DNA from: Cristatella mucedo
Taxonomy: Eukaryota; Bryozoa; Phylactolaemata; Cristatellidae
Direction of reading: 5' to 3'
Assembly (NCBI GenBank): GCA_009760855.2
Contig: WPIO01000031.1
Span: forward strand, 4,079,001 to 4,142,500
DNA length: 63,500 nucleotides
Positions 22,410-33,815 of the stretch are shown here, one piece after another; the first letter of the stretch is position 1, and each line of letters starts with the position of its first letter. The position numbers and the translations under genes were made by a program. Under the pieces are notes generated by a model. That model searched no databases and was not told the DNA's origin. It saw nothing but the letters and a program-made list of their open reading frames with translations.

Positions 22410-22658
22410 TTTTCTAATTATATCTGCTTTTCTAGCCCTAGTGGGCGAGAGAAAATTGCATCTAAGTGGTAGAGTCGCATGTTCAAGCAGTGATACAGAC
22501 CCTGGGGGCTCCAAGAAAGTGAGGCACGTGGGCTCAATTAGGCACCCAGAACAAGAGCCTGCTAGTCAGATGACCCGTGGAAATCGTCCATCACAATGAG
22601 CAGCTGTCTTCACATTTGAGAGCAGAATGGGACTACCCAACAGCTTATCACCTTGAGA

Positions 22659-22749
<91 letters not shown>
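22659..22749. repeat. (AT)n microsatellite
   Basis: About 45 uninterrupted AT dinucleotides. A second run at 22848-22899 is interrupted by GTGTGTGT. Confidence 0.98.
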
Positions 22750-22750
<1 letters not shown>

Positions 22751-22843
22751 ACTAATTAAAGTCCGTCCATCACTTGGCAAGATGGCGAACTTCCATCGCA
22801 CGGGGAAGATGGCTCGGCGTTGTCTTCCGTGATGGAGCTAATA

Positions 22844-22892
<49 letters not shown>

Positions 22893-22902
22893 ATATATAT
22901 TT

Positions 22903-23020
22903 GATGGTGAGGGCGAGGAGATCCAACTGGGGGCACGGGATCTTTTTGCATTGGCTTGCGAGTTACCATTGCTGCTGACTCTGTCGTCACTCTCGGCGTC
23001 GTTTAAAATTAAATGGTTCG
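22903..23020 (+). CDS. Possible Ig half-domain exon
   Basis: The open frame contains LGARDLFALACELP and, about 20 residues later, SFKIKWFG. This reproduces an Ig B-strand Cys and C-strand Trp at roughly the usual spacing. The 5' border is obscured by the (AT)n repeat, and the only donor after the Trp is weak (G|GTTTCT) before an in-frame stop at 23044. It may be a decaying exon or a chance match. Confidence 0.28.
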
Positions 23021-23117
23021 GTTTCTCCGAACGGCTTGCAGCATAACGCCTTTGCCTTGGTGTTTCCTGTTGGCTAAGCGATGGCTATCTGTCAGAATTA
23101 ATTTTGTGCCGTTCCAG

Positions 23118-23462
23118 AATCGGCTGTCGTCACGGTAAGCCCAGGGCTCAGAAATCGAGCTGTTGTGTACGTCGCAGCGGAACAGTGGCACAGCTTGGCG
23201 TGCACCACCGAAACAGGCCTGCTCGATGGCCTAAACGTTTCGTGGACAGAAAATGGACAAGAGCTGGCAAAGCTGTCCGAGCGGAGTGAGCGGCTGCTGC
23301 TCGGGAATGGCACGCTGACAGTTCGCCTGGTACATGGCAGCGGCAGCAGAGCCGGATATAGTGAGCCGTTGCTTCGGCAGCCGTCGGCCACTTATCAGTG
23401 CCTGGTTAAAGACTCGGACGGACTGGCTGTGGTCGGTCACCCTGTCAGGGTCTCTGTTGCAG
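23118..23462 (+). CDS. Ig domain in a single exon
   Basis: A complete Ig domain encoded by one 345-bp exon, phase 1 at both ends. The acceptor is TGCCGTTCCAG and the donor GCAG|GTAGGC. Landmarks in order are strand B cysteine (WHSLACTTET), strand C tryptophan (LNVSWTENG), a possible N-glycosylation site (GNGTLTV, strand E) and strand F (SATYQCLVKD), ending with GHPVRVSVA. The usual D-x-G before Y-x-C is absent, but the rest fits an extracellular I/V-type Ig. It belongs to the plus-strand receptor by strand, phase and domain type. The next secure exon, 8.7 kb away, begins in phase 0, so at least one linking exon is missing from this annotation. Confidence 0.85.
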
Positions 23463-23719
23463 GTAGGCCACGATCTTACTGGCTGCATGCGGCCGCTACT
23501 GCAAGCAGACATTATACTGCCTGCCGTATGCGTTCATTGTGTTGAGGGTGCAGGAAGTTGGGCCAGAAGGACAAGTGATAAGGTGGGTTCGAGTTACAGC
23601 CGGCTGATGAATCGAGGTCTCGCAGCCAAGTCTTGACAGTATGACAGCTGCATGTATGACGTGCAATTGAGACTGCATTGTCTCTCTGTCGGGCTTGTGT
23701 AGCACTGTAACACCCTCAA

Positions 23720-24300
23720 AGAACAATAGTATCGCTAGAGAAAAATGTTAGGCAATGTCTCCCCCGAGAGTTGAACCCACGACTGCTGCTTTTCAAGAGG
23801 CAAAGCTTAAGCCAGTAATCCACTTCTAAAAAATAAGCCGTGCCTCCCCATTTCTCTCTTTTTCTATCTCTCCCTCCGTGTCTCTTCCTCAGAGTCTCTT
23901 CCTCCGTGTCTTTCTCTGCCTGTTCCATCTTTTCGCCTACGCCTCTGTCAGCCTTATGCTTCCTTCTCGTTCTCTTAAGTTCTGGCTCGTACATCTGAGT
24001 ATGTGTTTGTGTGAACGCACCGGCGCAGGCAGCGCTGTCTGCCTGTCTCTCACCGTCTGCTGCCGAAACGCCACATCACGTTCATACTCGTGCTTCCTGC
24101 CCGCACTCGCTTTCTCGCGAGTTTCTCTTTGGTTGAAACTTGTTGTTTCCGGGCCAAATTAAATTCTAGCAAAATCAAACCTCCATATCCGACACCCGAG
24201 ACCCCTAAAAGCCAAGCCGACCGTGCTTACTCAATTGCCAGGCAACCAGCTGTGGAGAAGCAGCCTGCAAAGCCAGTCAGCCAGAGCTCTAGCTGACGAG
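23720..24300. other. Intronic stretch with a tRNA-like minus-strand segment
   Basis: Around 23,757-23,830 the minus strand has a B-box-like GTGGGTTCAACTCTCGG and an upstream ATTACTGGCTTAAGC head. This may be another diverged tRNA-SINE. The rest shows nothing coding. Confidence 0.3.
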
Positions 24301-26920
24301 TGCTTTGACAGGTGGGGCTTGTGGTGAGCAGGAGGTTGTAGCGAGTGATTTAAAAGAGATTATCTGCACTCTGGCGGGGAGTTACGGCCGTTCTCGTACA
24401 AGGCCTCGAGAAAGAACGCCCACCCAGGGCAGGGCTCGAGCTCGCTGAGCCTTGACGGTACGAGTCGCGACGGTTCGTCTCGGCTCAGCTCTGCCTCCGG
24501 TCTGCTCTGCATCCGGTCTGCTCTTTCCGGTCAGCTTCCCGGCCTCGTCACGACGCCCTTGCCGAGGGAGCAGAGGCAGCGCTGTTGGAGTTTCATCTGA
24601 GCCGCGCCCTCCTTTTAGATCGACTCTCATGCAGCGGCTGCATAGCCAAAAGCGAGCCTCGAGTGGCTTGTGGGGGTGGGGTTGGGGGTGGGGCTGATTG
24701 TGTTTCAGTAGTCGTCCCAAAGCCAGGCTCCACGATGGCTCGCTCCCGGGTTTGACTCTGTTTTGATGTCGAGGCGGTCGAGCACGTCCGTGACCTCAGT
24801 CCGAACCTCGCTCCCTCCAGTCTCTAGCTCTCCAGCTGTTCGTGCTCCCGCGTCGGCAATCGGGGTAACGGCTGCCACGTTCTCAGGGCAGCGGTTATTG
24901 GCGAGGCCAAACACGTAAGCCACAGCTTGCACTGGTCTTTGATGGTCCCATTCTGAACCCGCTCGCAAAGAGCGAACTTTGGATGCTAATATCGGCATGA
25001 TATTAGCATCCAAATAATATGCATAATATGCTAATACCGGCAGATAAGACAATCTTTTCACAGTGCCAATAAATTCACAGGCTATGGTCGCTCGAAAATT
25101 ACTCAGCGTACAGAAAGATTAGCGACAACCACTCACTAGCTGCGCAGTCGTATAAAGACTGTGGTTAGATCATTCCTGTTTATCATCTCGTTTCACCTCG
25201 TGTGTAGAGTTTCACTCATTAAAGTTGGCACAGACCGGCAGCATTTCAAACTATCTGCCTGCCTTACCTTAGCATGTCATAGTTGTCAGCATGGCTGCAT
25301 TTTCTACAGTATCTGCCTCGAAGATCGGCAAATGAATCATGTTCTGCTATACAGGCTTTAGTTCGGGGTTGTTTAAAATAATGCTGAGTTGAGTATTGGT
25401 AGAATTTATTTTCAACTCGGTGATTGTTTCGCACATGTATTCGGCGAGCTTGGCTCTTTATTCCATCGGAATCCATTTTCATCACAACAGACAGCTTAGT
25501 TCGCAAGCAAGCTAAATTCTCTTTGTACCATTACCTTGAAGAGAGAAAGAGAGAAGCAGTTAACGCATACCTTAATTGCGTGACATGCTGAAGCTTCCTT
25601 GACCTTCACCTGACGCCGGCTATCTTCTCATCGGTCAGAGCTAAAGCCAGCGAATCAGCTGCACTTTCCGTTCACCTGAACTTGGACAGGACTCTCATAA
25701 GGAACGCCTGGGCGTACGTCCACAATTATTGAGGTTGATTATGGCCTTATTCATTAGCGATGACACTTTTCGGCCATTCTGAGACTTGGAGAGGCGGGCG
25801 GTCTTTTTAAGCCACTGTCCAGGTTACCACCGTCTTACCAAATGTTGGTCTAGCACCACCGCTCCACCATCCAATTATTGCTGTCTGATGACTGATGAAA
25901 AATTTTACCAAAATATGCATTCGAACCTTGGACCTCGTCGTACAGAAGGCGCCAGCCGCATCCGTATGTGGTCCGGCTGTTCCCAGCCTTAGCGGTTGCA
26001 GTTGCCGCTCAGAGGTTTACTACAAGCACCATAGAATCTCAGTTTACACTGGTTGAGCTATACTTGCGGGCGACGACTAGTGTGAGTCTGCACAGTAGAG
26101 CGAAAGGGCGTTTGACTACTCTTGTACTCCTGCCTGTACTTCTGCCTGTAGGGCATGTGATTCCGGTGGCATACCGGAACAGTGGCTCTTCTTCTCTGGA
26201 ACACCATATTTGACGTCGATAGACGATTACAGCGGTGGCTATCCGATACCTCAGGTTCAATACCTATCCAGCACGTGTCCGAAGATAGCCCTGGCCCCAC
26301 CCCGGCTGCTGCTGCTGTCGCCCGCTGTTGCGGCGGAAAGGGAGAGAAACGGCACGAGTTAAAAACCTCAATAGCTACGCTCTTTGGCAATACGCTCCGC
26401 TGCGGATTGCGCTGAGTACACCCGCGAAACCCAGAGTTTGCAACCGAGCGCTGGGTCAAAGATCAGCGTTACAGCACCTCCTCGGCAAGTTACTCTTTAA
26501 TGAGTAGGAAACCAGCCGCAGCTCGCCACTTCGAGGCCGTGAAAAATTCCCGCCCCATTCCAGCGGTAACTGATACTGCAGCATTAGCATACGACTAAGT
26601 CAGTTGGCTGATTCCGTAAAGCTTCGCCCGAAAACAGATACTTGGATGCCGCAAAGACCAGACTACGCGAGGGGTGATGGGTTATCGCACGTGGCCCAGG
26701 AGGGGTAAGGTGCTAACTCTTCAGGACTGAGGGTGGGGTGAGGCACACCGCTTTTGGTGGACCTAGAGGGCATGCCAGGTGGTAATCTTATGAGATCGCT
26801 TCCATGTTAGTCTCAATGAGCTACAGCCCACGCCGCCTGGTTATGGGCATGACAGGTAATAAGCATGAGAATAGAAGGGGAGCAGGGTGAAATTTAACTA
26901 TGCACAGCCTACAGGAGGGC
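24301..26920. other. Intronic stretch without recognised gene
   Basis: GC-rich 24,380-24,900 and a hairpin at 24,978 (listed separately). A diverged A-box-like GGCCCAGGAGGGGTAAGGTG near 26,692 hints at another SINE scrap. No gene supported. Confidence 0.35.
24978..25014. repeat. Perfect 16-bp inverted repeat
   Basis: TTTGGATGCTAATATC, a 5-bp loop GGCAT, then GATATTAGCATCCAAA. AT-rich arms; the nearby TAATATGCATAATATGCTAA repeats part of the arm. Confidence 0.9.
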
Positions 26921-27074
26921 TTATCCGATAGCCCAGGAGGTAAGGGGCTCGCTCTTCACGACCGAGGTCGTGGGTTGGAATCCAGCAGTGGGCGAAGCTT
27001 TATTCCTAACTGCAAGCGGTGGCGATAGCCGTCAAGGCTCTTCTGCCGCTATAAAGACGAGGCTGTTAAATAAG
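26921..27074 (+). mobile_element. Family 2 tRNA-SINE
   Basis: ATAGCCCAGGAGGTAAGGGG, GAGGTCGTGGGTTGGAATCC, then GCAAGCGGTGGCGATAGCCG, AAGGCTCTTCTGCCGCTATA and GAGGCTGTTAAATAAG. Confidence 0.88.
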
Positions 27075-29402
27075 AATTTATTTATTCATTTATATTTTGG
27101 CCACCACGAACGCTCTGCAGTTGAGCATTAGTGACAGGATTTCAACAGGCACACAGCTCGCTGCACGAGTTCTAGTGCAATGGAGCAGTAAGCCAGTACA
27201 CCTTTGCAGACAGAGCTTGTCCGACAGGTACTCGGGGGCAGGCCGTGACTCGATGACCAGGCAGCCAGACGCCCGACGATTCTTGGCTCGCCGTTTGGCT
27301 CGCTATCGGGCGGCCCCTTGGCGAGCGACCGCCTGCCCGAGTACTCGACGAAGACAGTGTCGCAAAACACTGGGCGCCGGAAGAGCCCGTGCTCATTGTC
27401 CGCCGCCATTGGCCGCTCCGACTGGGCGCCGAGAATCGCTGTAGCTATAGCTGCGAACGAATCGATTCCCAGGACGCTCCGCTCAGCTGCTGCGGTGGCA
27501 GCGGAGGGAGCGGAGCGTTCAAAGCCGAGAATTTGCGCGCAGGATCCGCAGCTCTCGCTCCAGCTCCAGCTGAATTGTGAATCGCTGTAGCAAGAGCCGC
27601 AGCCTTCGCAGCAGCAGCAGTGCGGCTTAGATAGTGCAGTGCGACTCACAGCAGGCCGCCAGGAAAGAGCGCACGAAGCAAGAAGTCCCATCGGTGCCGT
27701 CGGATACTCCGAGGTCACCCGGTAGGCAGGACTGTCACCCGGTAGGTCAGGATGCAGTGTGTCTCCCCCTGTAACTGTGAAAAGCCGCCGAGACCAAGCG
27801 GGGCGTTAGGCAGGACAGTTTTCAGTAACTCAGTAACGCCGAGGCTGCTTTCGGGGCGCGTGCACGATGCACTGCCGGTGCAGGTGGCGGCCAGCGAAGC
27901 GTGGCTGCCAATTTTGGAGACAACGGGCCAGTACTTCGAATGGCTGACTGGCCGCCGCCGCTCGGGCCAGCGGGCCCTTCGAATGGGCCGCCGAATGGAT
28001 CGCCGCCCGATAGCGGGCGCCTCGCCGGAAGTGCAATGCGACCGGACAATTGCCAGTCAAGCTATGAAGCAAGCGATCTGGCTCCCATTGGCGGTGAAGG
28101 CAGGGAGTCATTATCGACTGGATAGCGTCAGCATTTGGCCGCGAATCAATGCTCCCAGCCTGGCTATCGGCGAGTGGGAGAGGGCGACTCGGAGCTGCCA
28201 GTAGCTACTAGCTGCTTTACTGGCTGCTTTTGAAACGCTCCGCAGCCGTCGCCGACAGCTCCGTGCCCTCAAGCACATGCGTGCACGTGTATCCAGACAC
28301 GAACGGATACACGTGCACGCACGCAAGCACTCGCTCGAACGCCACGCGCCCACAGCAAGTACGTATGCACAGCACAGTACGCATGCACATATGCACACGT
28401 ATGCACAGTAGTACAGGTGCGCTCGCCCACAAGCAAACTCCCACGCGCACGATGCTCACGAGCTCAAGCGAATGCTAGTACCGCGTTGAACATTTAGCCA
28501 TCTTCCATTTGGAAGGGCTTAACGCCGGTCCGACGGTTCGGTCCAAGAGGAGCGCCTCAACCGCTAGCAGCCTCAATAAATTAGTTCGGACGAGGTTCGC
28601 GTTCAGGCGTGTTTAAAAAAAAGGAAATACATTTTGGCTATCCCCCTCTCATGTAAGCATGCGCTTCCGGAATGCTAGCGTTCGTATTTCCTCGAGACGT
28701 TTCTCGGCGGCCGCGGCGGCATCTTTAAAAATTCGCCGAGTCTCTCCGCAGCACGGCACAACAAGCGGGCATTACGACGCTGCGCTGATAGGTTTCGCCA
28801 ACAGATTCCAGTAGGCTGTCCGCGGGCGGCGTTTGCTGACGAGCCGAAAGTCCGGCAGTCCAAACATCGAGCTCGCCTTGGCTTCAGCTCGAAAGTGAGG
28901 CAGAAAGCAGAGGACCTAGCGAAGGAAAGCTTAGCGAGGCTCTCTAAGATCCCGGCTGCGGCTGCAGAGAAGGCGGCGGCACCTTTCAGTATCAGTAAGC
29001 CACGTAAATACCTGAACGGTCCGTGCGGACTCGCGCCGATATCGTTATCCCCCCCCCCCCCGCTGGCTCCAGCAGCTGCTGTCTGCAGGATAAATATTTG
29101 TCAGCCATCGCAGCAGCGAAGCCTCGTCAGCAATTAGCCGATAAGTGAATGAAATCGCAGCTTCTCGAGAAGCCGAGAGCAACCGATAGAGACGAGCGAA
29201 ACGATAATAAAAAGACAGTTAGTAACGACCAACCCTGGCGGCACAGACAACAGCCGAGTAGCGATAAATGGCTGAGAGCGTTAACCTTCGTTGGAGGCGG
29301 TACAACCTGTCGCAGTGCCTCGCTTTCCGAGCTCAAGAGACCGAATCCTTCTGAGAGAAATAAAAGCTGACGCCCGCGCGTGCGGCATGCCGAAGTTAAT
29401 CC
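27075..29402. other. GC-rich intronic block; unassigned open frames
   Basis: GC-rich 27,100-28,250, with a 196-codon minus-strand frame (27128-27718). I find no family signature and no supporting splice pattern, so it is not called. 28,260-28,460 is a degenerate (TATGCACA/GCACGC)n repeat. A poly-C run lies at 29,049. 28,460-29,402 is otherwise featureless. Confidence 0.35.
28278..28321. repeat. 17-bp inverted repeat in CA-rich minisatellite
   Basis: TGCGTGCACGTGTATCC, a 10-bp loop, then GGATACACGTGCACGCA. The arms are perfect and contain CACGTG. Confidence 0.9.
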
Positions 29403-29570
29403 TAGCTGATTAAACAGCCTCTTTTCGTATAGCGACAGAAGAGCCTTTACGGATATCACCACCGCTTGCAGTGGCGATAAAGAATCGCCCACTGCAGGAA
29501 TCGAACCCACGACCTCGGGACCGAGGTCGTGAAAGCAACCGCCTTACCTAGTGTGCCATCACGGCTCACC
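29403..29570 (-). mobile_element. Family 2 tRNA-SINE, full length
   Basis: Minus strand: GTGATGGCACACTAGGTAAG, then the CACGACCTCGGTCCCGAGGT dyad, CGTGGGTTCGATTCCTGCAG, and the body through to GGCTGTTTAATCAGC. Confidence 0.92.
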
Positions 29571-29604
29571 AAGTAGTTCGCAGCTGGTCGCTTGGAGCCC
29601 GTGC

Positions 29605-29778
29605 TCATTTATCCCAGAGGTTAAGGTGCACGCCTTTAACGACCGAGGTCAAGGCGAATGAATGCATTCGCCGACCGAGGTCGTCTGGTCAAGACCTGCG
29701 GCATACGTGAAGTGCTGAATATAGAGATTAAGTTCTCTTATGGCGCTATACAATTAAATAGATACACAAATGAATTAT
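29605..29778 (+). mobile_element. Family 1 tRNA-SINE with internal duplication
   Basis: TTTATCCCAGAGGTTAAGGT head, two ACGACCGAGGTC-like segments (internal duplication including GCGAATGAATGCATTCGCCG), then AGAGATTAAGTTCTCTTATG, GCGCTATACAATTAAA and ATGAATTAT. Confidence 0.85.
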
Positions 29779-32169
29779 ATCCCCTCGCACGGACTCGAGC
29801 CGCAGCTGACCTGAATTATTCTCCACATATTACGCACGCTCCTGATGAGCTCTTTTCGAATGAGCGTTCTCGGGGCGCATAGCACACTCTAAGTGCCAAC
29901 GTAGAAAGAGCAAAAGAGCCTTCCGTCATTGCTAGAACACCCAAAGTTCTTCGTTGTCAAGAGGCGCAAAACTAGCAGCACTGCCGGACTAAGCAAAACG
30001 GCGACAATACCGGTCTCGCAGCTGCTCCGGCGACTAATACTAATACTTCCGCTAATCTTCGAGCCTCCTGCTGCTAGGCAACTAGGAACCGCCGTCCAAG
30101 TCGGAGGACGGGAGTTGTCACGGCGCAACTGCCTCCGTGTTGCTCTGTGCATACGATCCGAAGGGCAACCGCCGGAGTCTCGATAAGCAAGCAAACGGCT
30201 TCTGGTCGTCGGAAATAGGACGCGAAATTGGCTTGCGTCGCGATCATTCTAGCTAACCAGATGCCGGGATCGATGAGAAACATCTATCGGCTGAAAGAAG
30301 TGAGCGAGCTCGTCTTCGCTTGCAGTCATTCGTCGGTTCGGGCTATTATGGATTGTGGAGGAGAATTCGATGGCGCCGCAAACGCATGGGGCAGATGAGC
30401 AGCTACATCTGGCCGCGCCTGACCTTTAGCGCCTGACCTTTGGTAGTTGAAAGGGCAGGTGGAGAAATGAACGAATAAGAATTGTTGATATAGCAGCATT
30501 TTCAAGCTTACAATCCGATAATCTCGACAGAGGGAGCAGTACTAGTGCATAGCGGTCGATGAAGATGCCTCCTTGTTCTTCAAGGTTAAACGCCGCGGTT
30601 CACGAGCTTAGTGCCTAGCCTTTGGGGCCCGACCTTTTAAATTCAGCCCCGCTAAGAGCGCAGCGACGTCTCCAAAAATACCACCAGCATCGCTTTTTTC
30701 CAATGAGTGGAATGTGTGATTGAGTTAACGGCATGCTTAAGGGGAAGCACGCGGTACCAGCACATCTCTCTTCAGGAACTCATCTTGAAATTCCACGGAC
30801 CGTCCTGAAGGCGATCGCCTGCCCTCTTTAAATGAAAGCTACGACTCGAGTGTCGCGGGTCTAGAACTAGCGGAGGTCAGATCAGATCTCTCGTTTTCAA
30901 TTTTTAGTCTGCTCTCCCACGAGATTTGCATTTGCGAAAAGGCTTCTGGAGCTGTGAGATCCTGGACATCCGGGATCTTGAGAAACGAAGCGCTGCCGGA
31001 GCAGCTTAAATCTCCAAGCAAACAGTACACTTCCGATCCCTTAGTGGCGAGTCGTCGTGGAAATCGCTCAGTAAGATAACAAGCCCGGACGATACGGTTC
31101 TCGCAGCAGCGAAGCAGAGGTGTTTGACATCCGCTGGGTACGGGCCATGGCTAGGGCGCTGGACGATCCAGCTGAGAGAGGATGTTTAAGAAGGTTTAAA
31201 TTGCACAATCTCTCATGCGATCGAGTTTTGAAAATGAGCCACCACCTTTGCATGGCAAGCAGCGAATAATTGTTTAAAGGGCTTCTTTAAAAATGCCAGA
31301 GGAGATGAGCTGCGTAAGCTGGGGGACAAGCAGGTGGTACAGTGGCTATACGATGACGTGACTTTGCTCGTCAACAGAGCTACTAGTCTATAATGTCATT
31401 ATCGAACTGTCGCACTAAAAAATTGCTCCAAATGCAGCGCGATTTTTACAAGCCAAGACTCAGTAAAGGCGGATAATGAATCCACCACAAATAATAAATC
31501 CACCGCCATGCTTCGGTCAGCCGAAACCCTACTCGCGGAATAACAGGCCGCTCAAAATGCATAGCTGGACTAACAAAACTTTGCCCTTCCAACTAGGGGT
31601 ACTGTAGTGCGACCGACATCACACGCTCGTAATTTAGGAGTCCTTTTTATGACGCGAATAATCAAGGTTAACAGTTTCAGAAGACCGCTTCCATAGCTAG
31701 ACATCGAATTCGACTCCAGTCCAAGATCGGGGTCTGCCTAACACGATGGCTGGCTACAGATCGTACTAGCTCGATAGTTCTATGTAGACTTTTGTGGAGT
31801 CACAGACAGAGATAAATACATGCACGCACATATACTTGCGCTCATGACTGACACTTCCGTCTGCTCTAGCATGTCCCTGTGCACCAGCTAAAGACCTCGC
31901 GATAGGCCGATCGGCCACGCGTGGAATGAAAGCAGCTGGCGTACCTGCTTGGCGCGCCGGAGAAAGCGCGGCACTCGACGCTCGAACACTCCCGGATGTA
32001 GGGTGCACGGTGGATCTGAGGCCTGCCATCAGAGGGATGGAGCAAAGGGGTGCTGCAGGCATGAGTGCTCGAGGAGCGAAGCGCTTGCCTCTCTGTGCGG
32101 CGAGCTCACGAGGCACTTCTAGAACGCACGGCCCGCCATTTCCTGGCTATCAGTACGTCACAGCTGCAG
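29779..32169. other. Intronic stretch without secure exon
   Basis: Open frames are short and match nothing I recognise. The first half of the Ig domain that ends in the 32170 exon should lie here or further upstream (expected phase 1 start, phase 0 end, with a B-strand Cys and C-strand Trp), but I did not find it. Confidence 0.35.
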
Positions 32170-32245
32170 TCGAACCTGACGCTGGCTTACAAGGTTGCTG
32201 GGCCAGGTGCCTGCCAGGGCGCCGGCTCAGTGCAGTTCAGTGTGG
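32170..32245 (+). CDS. Second half of an Ig domain (probable)
   Basis: Acceptor CACAGCTGCAG and donor G|GTGGCG. The phase 0 start and phase 1 end fit the next exon. The peptide SNLTLAYKVAGPGACQGAGS continues VQFSV and joins to KVR in the next exon. It resembles Ig strands E-F-G: NLT-L, then G-x-C in place of Y-x-C, then a V-x-F-x-V-K-V G strand. The short size and missing Tyr lower confidence. An overlapping frame (VEPDAGLQGCWARC) also looks Ig-like but does not give compatible phases. Confidence 0.5.
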
Positions 32246-32449
32246 GTGGCGTATCGCCTTGTTTTTTCACATCGGTCGCCTTTTGTCTGTCGCAGTCGTG
32301 GAGCAAAAGAAAATGCTTGAGATGCTACCAACTACAAGCAGGGTGACTGTCTTCCTTATTGGGAACAGTGACCTAACCTCGCAAGAACGTGGAGGCCTGC
32401 TGGCTAAGATGATTTCTAAATCGCGTTGCAGTGACTGGATGGCTTACAG

Positions 32450-32606
32450 TGAAAGTGCGAACCATACATGGACCGCCGTCTGGCAGCGGAGACGCTTACA
32501 CAGGCACCACAGTCGTCCTGGAGTGCTTTTCGGAGGGTCAATGGTCGCCCAGTCCGAATCGCTTCCGCTGGTATAAGAATGGCACACTGCTTGCCAACTC
32601 AGCCAG
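32450..32606 (+). CDS. First half of Ig domain (E)
   Basis: 157-bp exon, acceptor TGGCTTACAG, donor CCAG|GTGAGT, phase 1 to phase 2. Encodes a GPPSGSGDAYTGTTVVLECF stretch with the B-strand cysteine, then SPNRFRWYKNGTLLANSA with the C-strand Trp. 'W-Y-K-N-G' is a hallmark of I-set Ig domains, and NGT is a possible N-glycosylation site. The domain is completed by the exon at 35687, whose phase 2 start matches exactly (AG|G gives Arg). Confidence 0.88.
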
Positions 32607-32790
32607 GTGAGTCACATCTAAGGTCCATACAGTAAGTACCTATAGATAATTTCCGAGCTTGCACAGCTTATTGGCAATAATGCAGCCCATTTTTCAAGCA
32701 CTGGATAATGAACCAGACTGCATTGATTTCGTTGAATGCGGAACTAAAGCGGTTCTTCAAGATGGTGGTGATCAATAACGGTTACGATCC

Positions 32791-32959
32791 CGTGATGGCC
32801 CACTAGGTAAGGCGGTTGCTTTCACGACCTCGGTCCCGAGGTCGTGGGTTCGATTCCTGCGGTGGGCGATCCTTTATCGCCACTGCAAGCGGTGGTGATA
32901 GCCGTAAAGGCTCTTCTGTCGCTATACAAAAAGAGGCTGTTTAATCAGCTGGGATTTTT
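32791..32959 (+). mobile_element. Family 2 tRNA-SINE with 9-bp target duplication
   Basis: A full copy: GTGATGGCCCACTAGGTAAG, the dyad CACGACCTCGGTCCCGAGGT, B box CGTGGGTTCGATTCCTGCGG, body, and end GGCTGTTTAATCAGC. It is flanked by TTACGATCC at 32782-32790 and 32960-32968, a perfect 9-bp target-site duplication that defines the insertion. Confidence 0.95.
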
Positions 32960-32968
32960 TTACGATCC

Positions 32969-33815
32969 CTTACGGCCGACTGTGGTGTAATTAGGTGTCA
33001 GAGCTTGATGGAGACCGGACTCTGATGTTGATGACGCCTTACATGCAGCGGTTCTGGACGTGTAACCAGAAAAGAAGAAAAGGTGAAGGAATACTGGCCC
33101 CCCTGTGCAGGTCTGTAAGCAACCCGTTGCAATCAATGGTATCAATAGTCTGTAAAGGTTACACGTCTTCATTATTTAATAGCTTATGGTGATTCGATTA
33201 GCCATCTCTCCAACAAAGCAACCTCGTCTTCATGGGTCCGTGGAGCTGTATGCAGAGACAAATTTGCATACGATGACCTTAGCTCTGTGAGCGTGAACGT
33301 CCTGAGCACTTCGGTCTCGGAAGGCGGTCGAGACAAATCGCTCCGAGCTCAGTCTAGATCAGCACCCAAATCCGTCTTGAAAGTTTCCTTTATTTGGTTA
33401 CTTCAACAAGGCAGCCCTGATTTATCATCAAGCTCAGACTGAGTAGCTGTCGGCGTTCGCTGACAGCACGGAAGGCTCTGAGACGCTTCCTTGTCAATCT
33501 AATCCATGGCAGCTGACTACTTTTCATAGTCGTTTGCTCAGCGAATCATCATCCGGAGTTCAGATTCACTCTTGAAAAATGATGTTAAAACAAGCAAATG
33601 CGCATATTCTTAAGAGAATCGAATCTCTGCATCTTGGCACTGCGCATTTGCTTGAGAGGAAGCAGGTCAATTGGCTAGTAAGAACATGCGTTGACTAAAC
33701 ATGCTTGAGCATACGCGGGACAATTCCCGTGAACGGTTCAAGTTGCACACGCTTCGACAAATCTGCGGGTCTTTAAATTCTTCTTAAATGTCTCCTGATT
33801 GTAACTAGAATCCCG
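32969..33815. other. Intronic stretch, nothing recognised
   Basis: No exon, RNA gene or repeat family seen. Confidence 0.4.

Noticed and set aside
27128-27718. 196-codon minus-strand frame
   Set aside because: Longest frame of its block, but no recognised family and several competing open frames; kept out pending transcript evidence.
32140-32240. Alternative Ig-like reading VEPDAGLQGCWARCLPG
   Set aside because: Overlaps the SNLTLAYKV reading; its phases do not join the next exon, whereas the chosen frame does.
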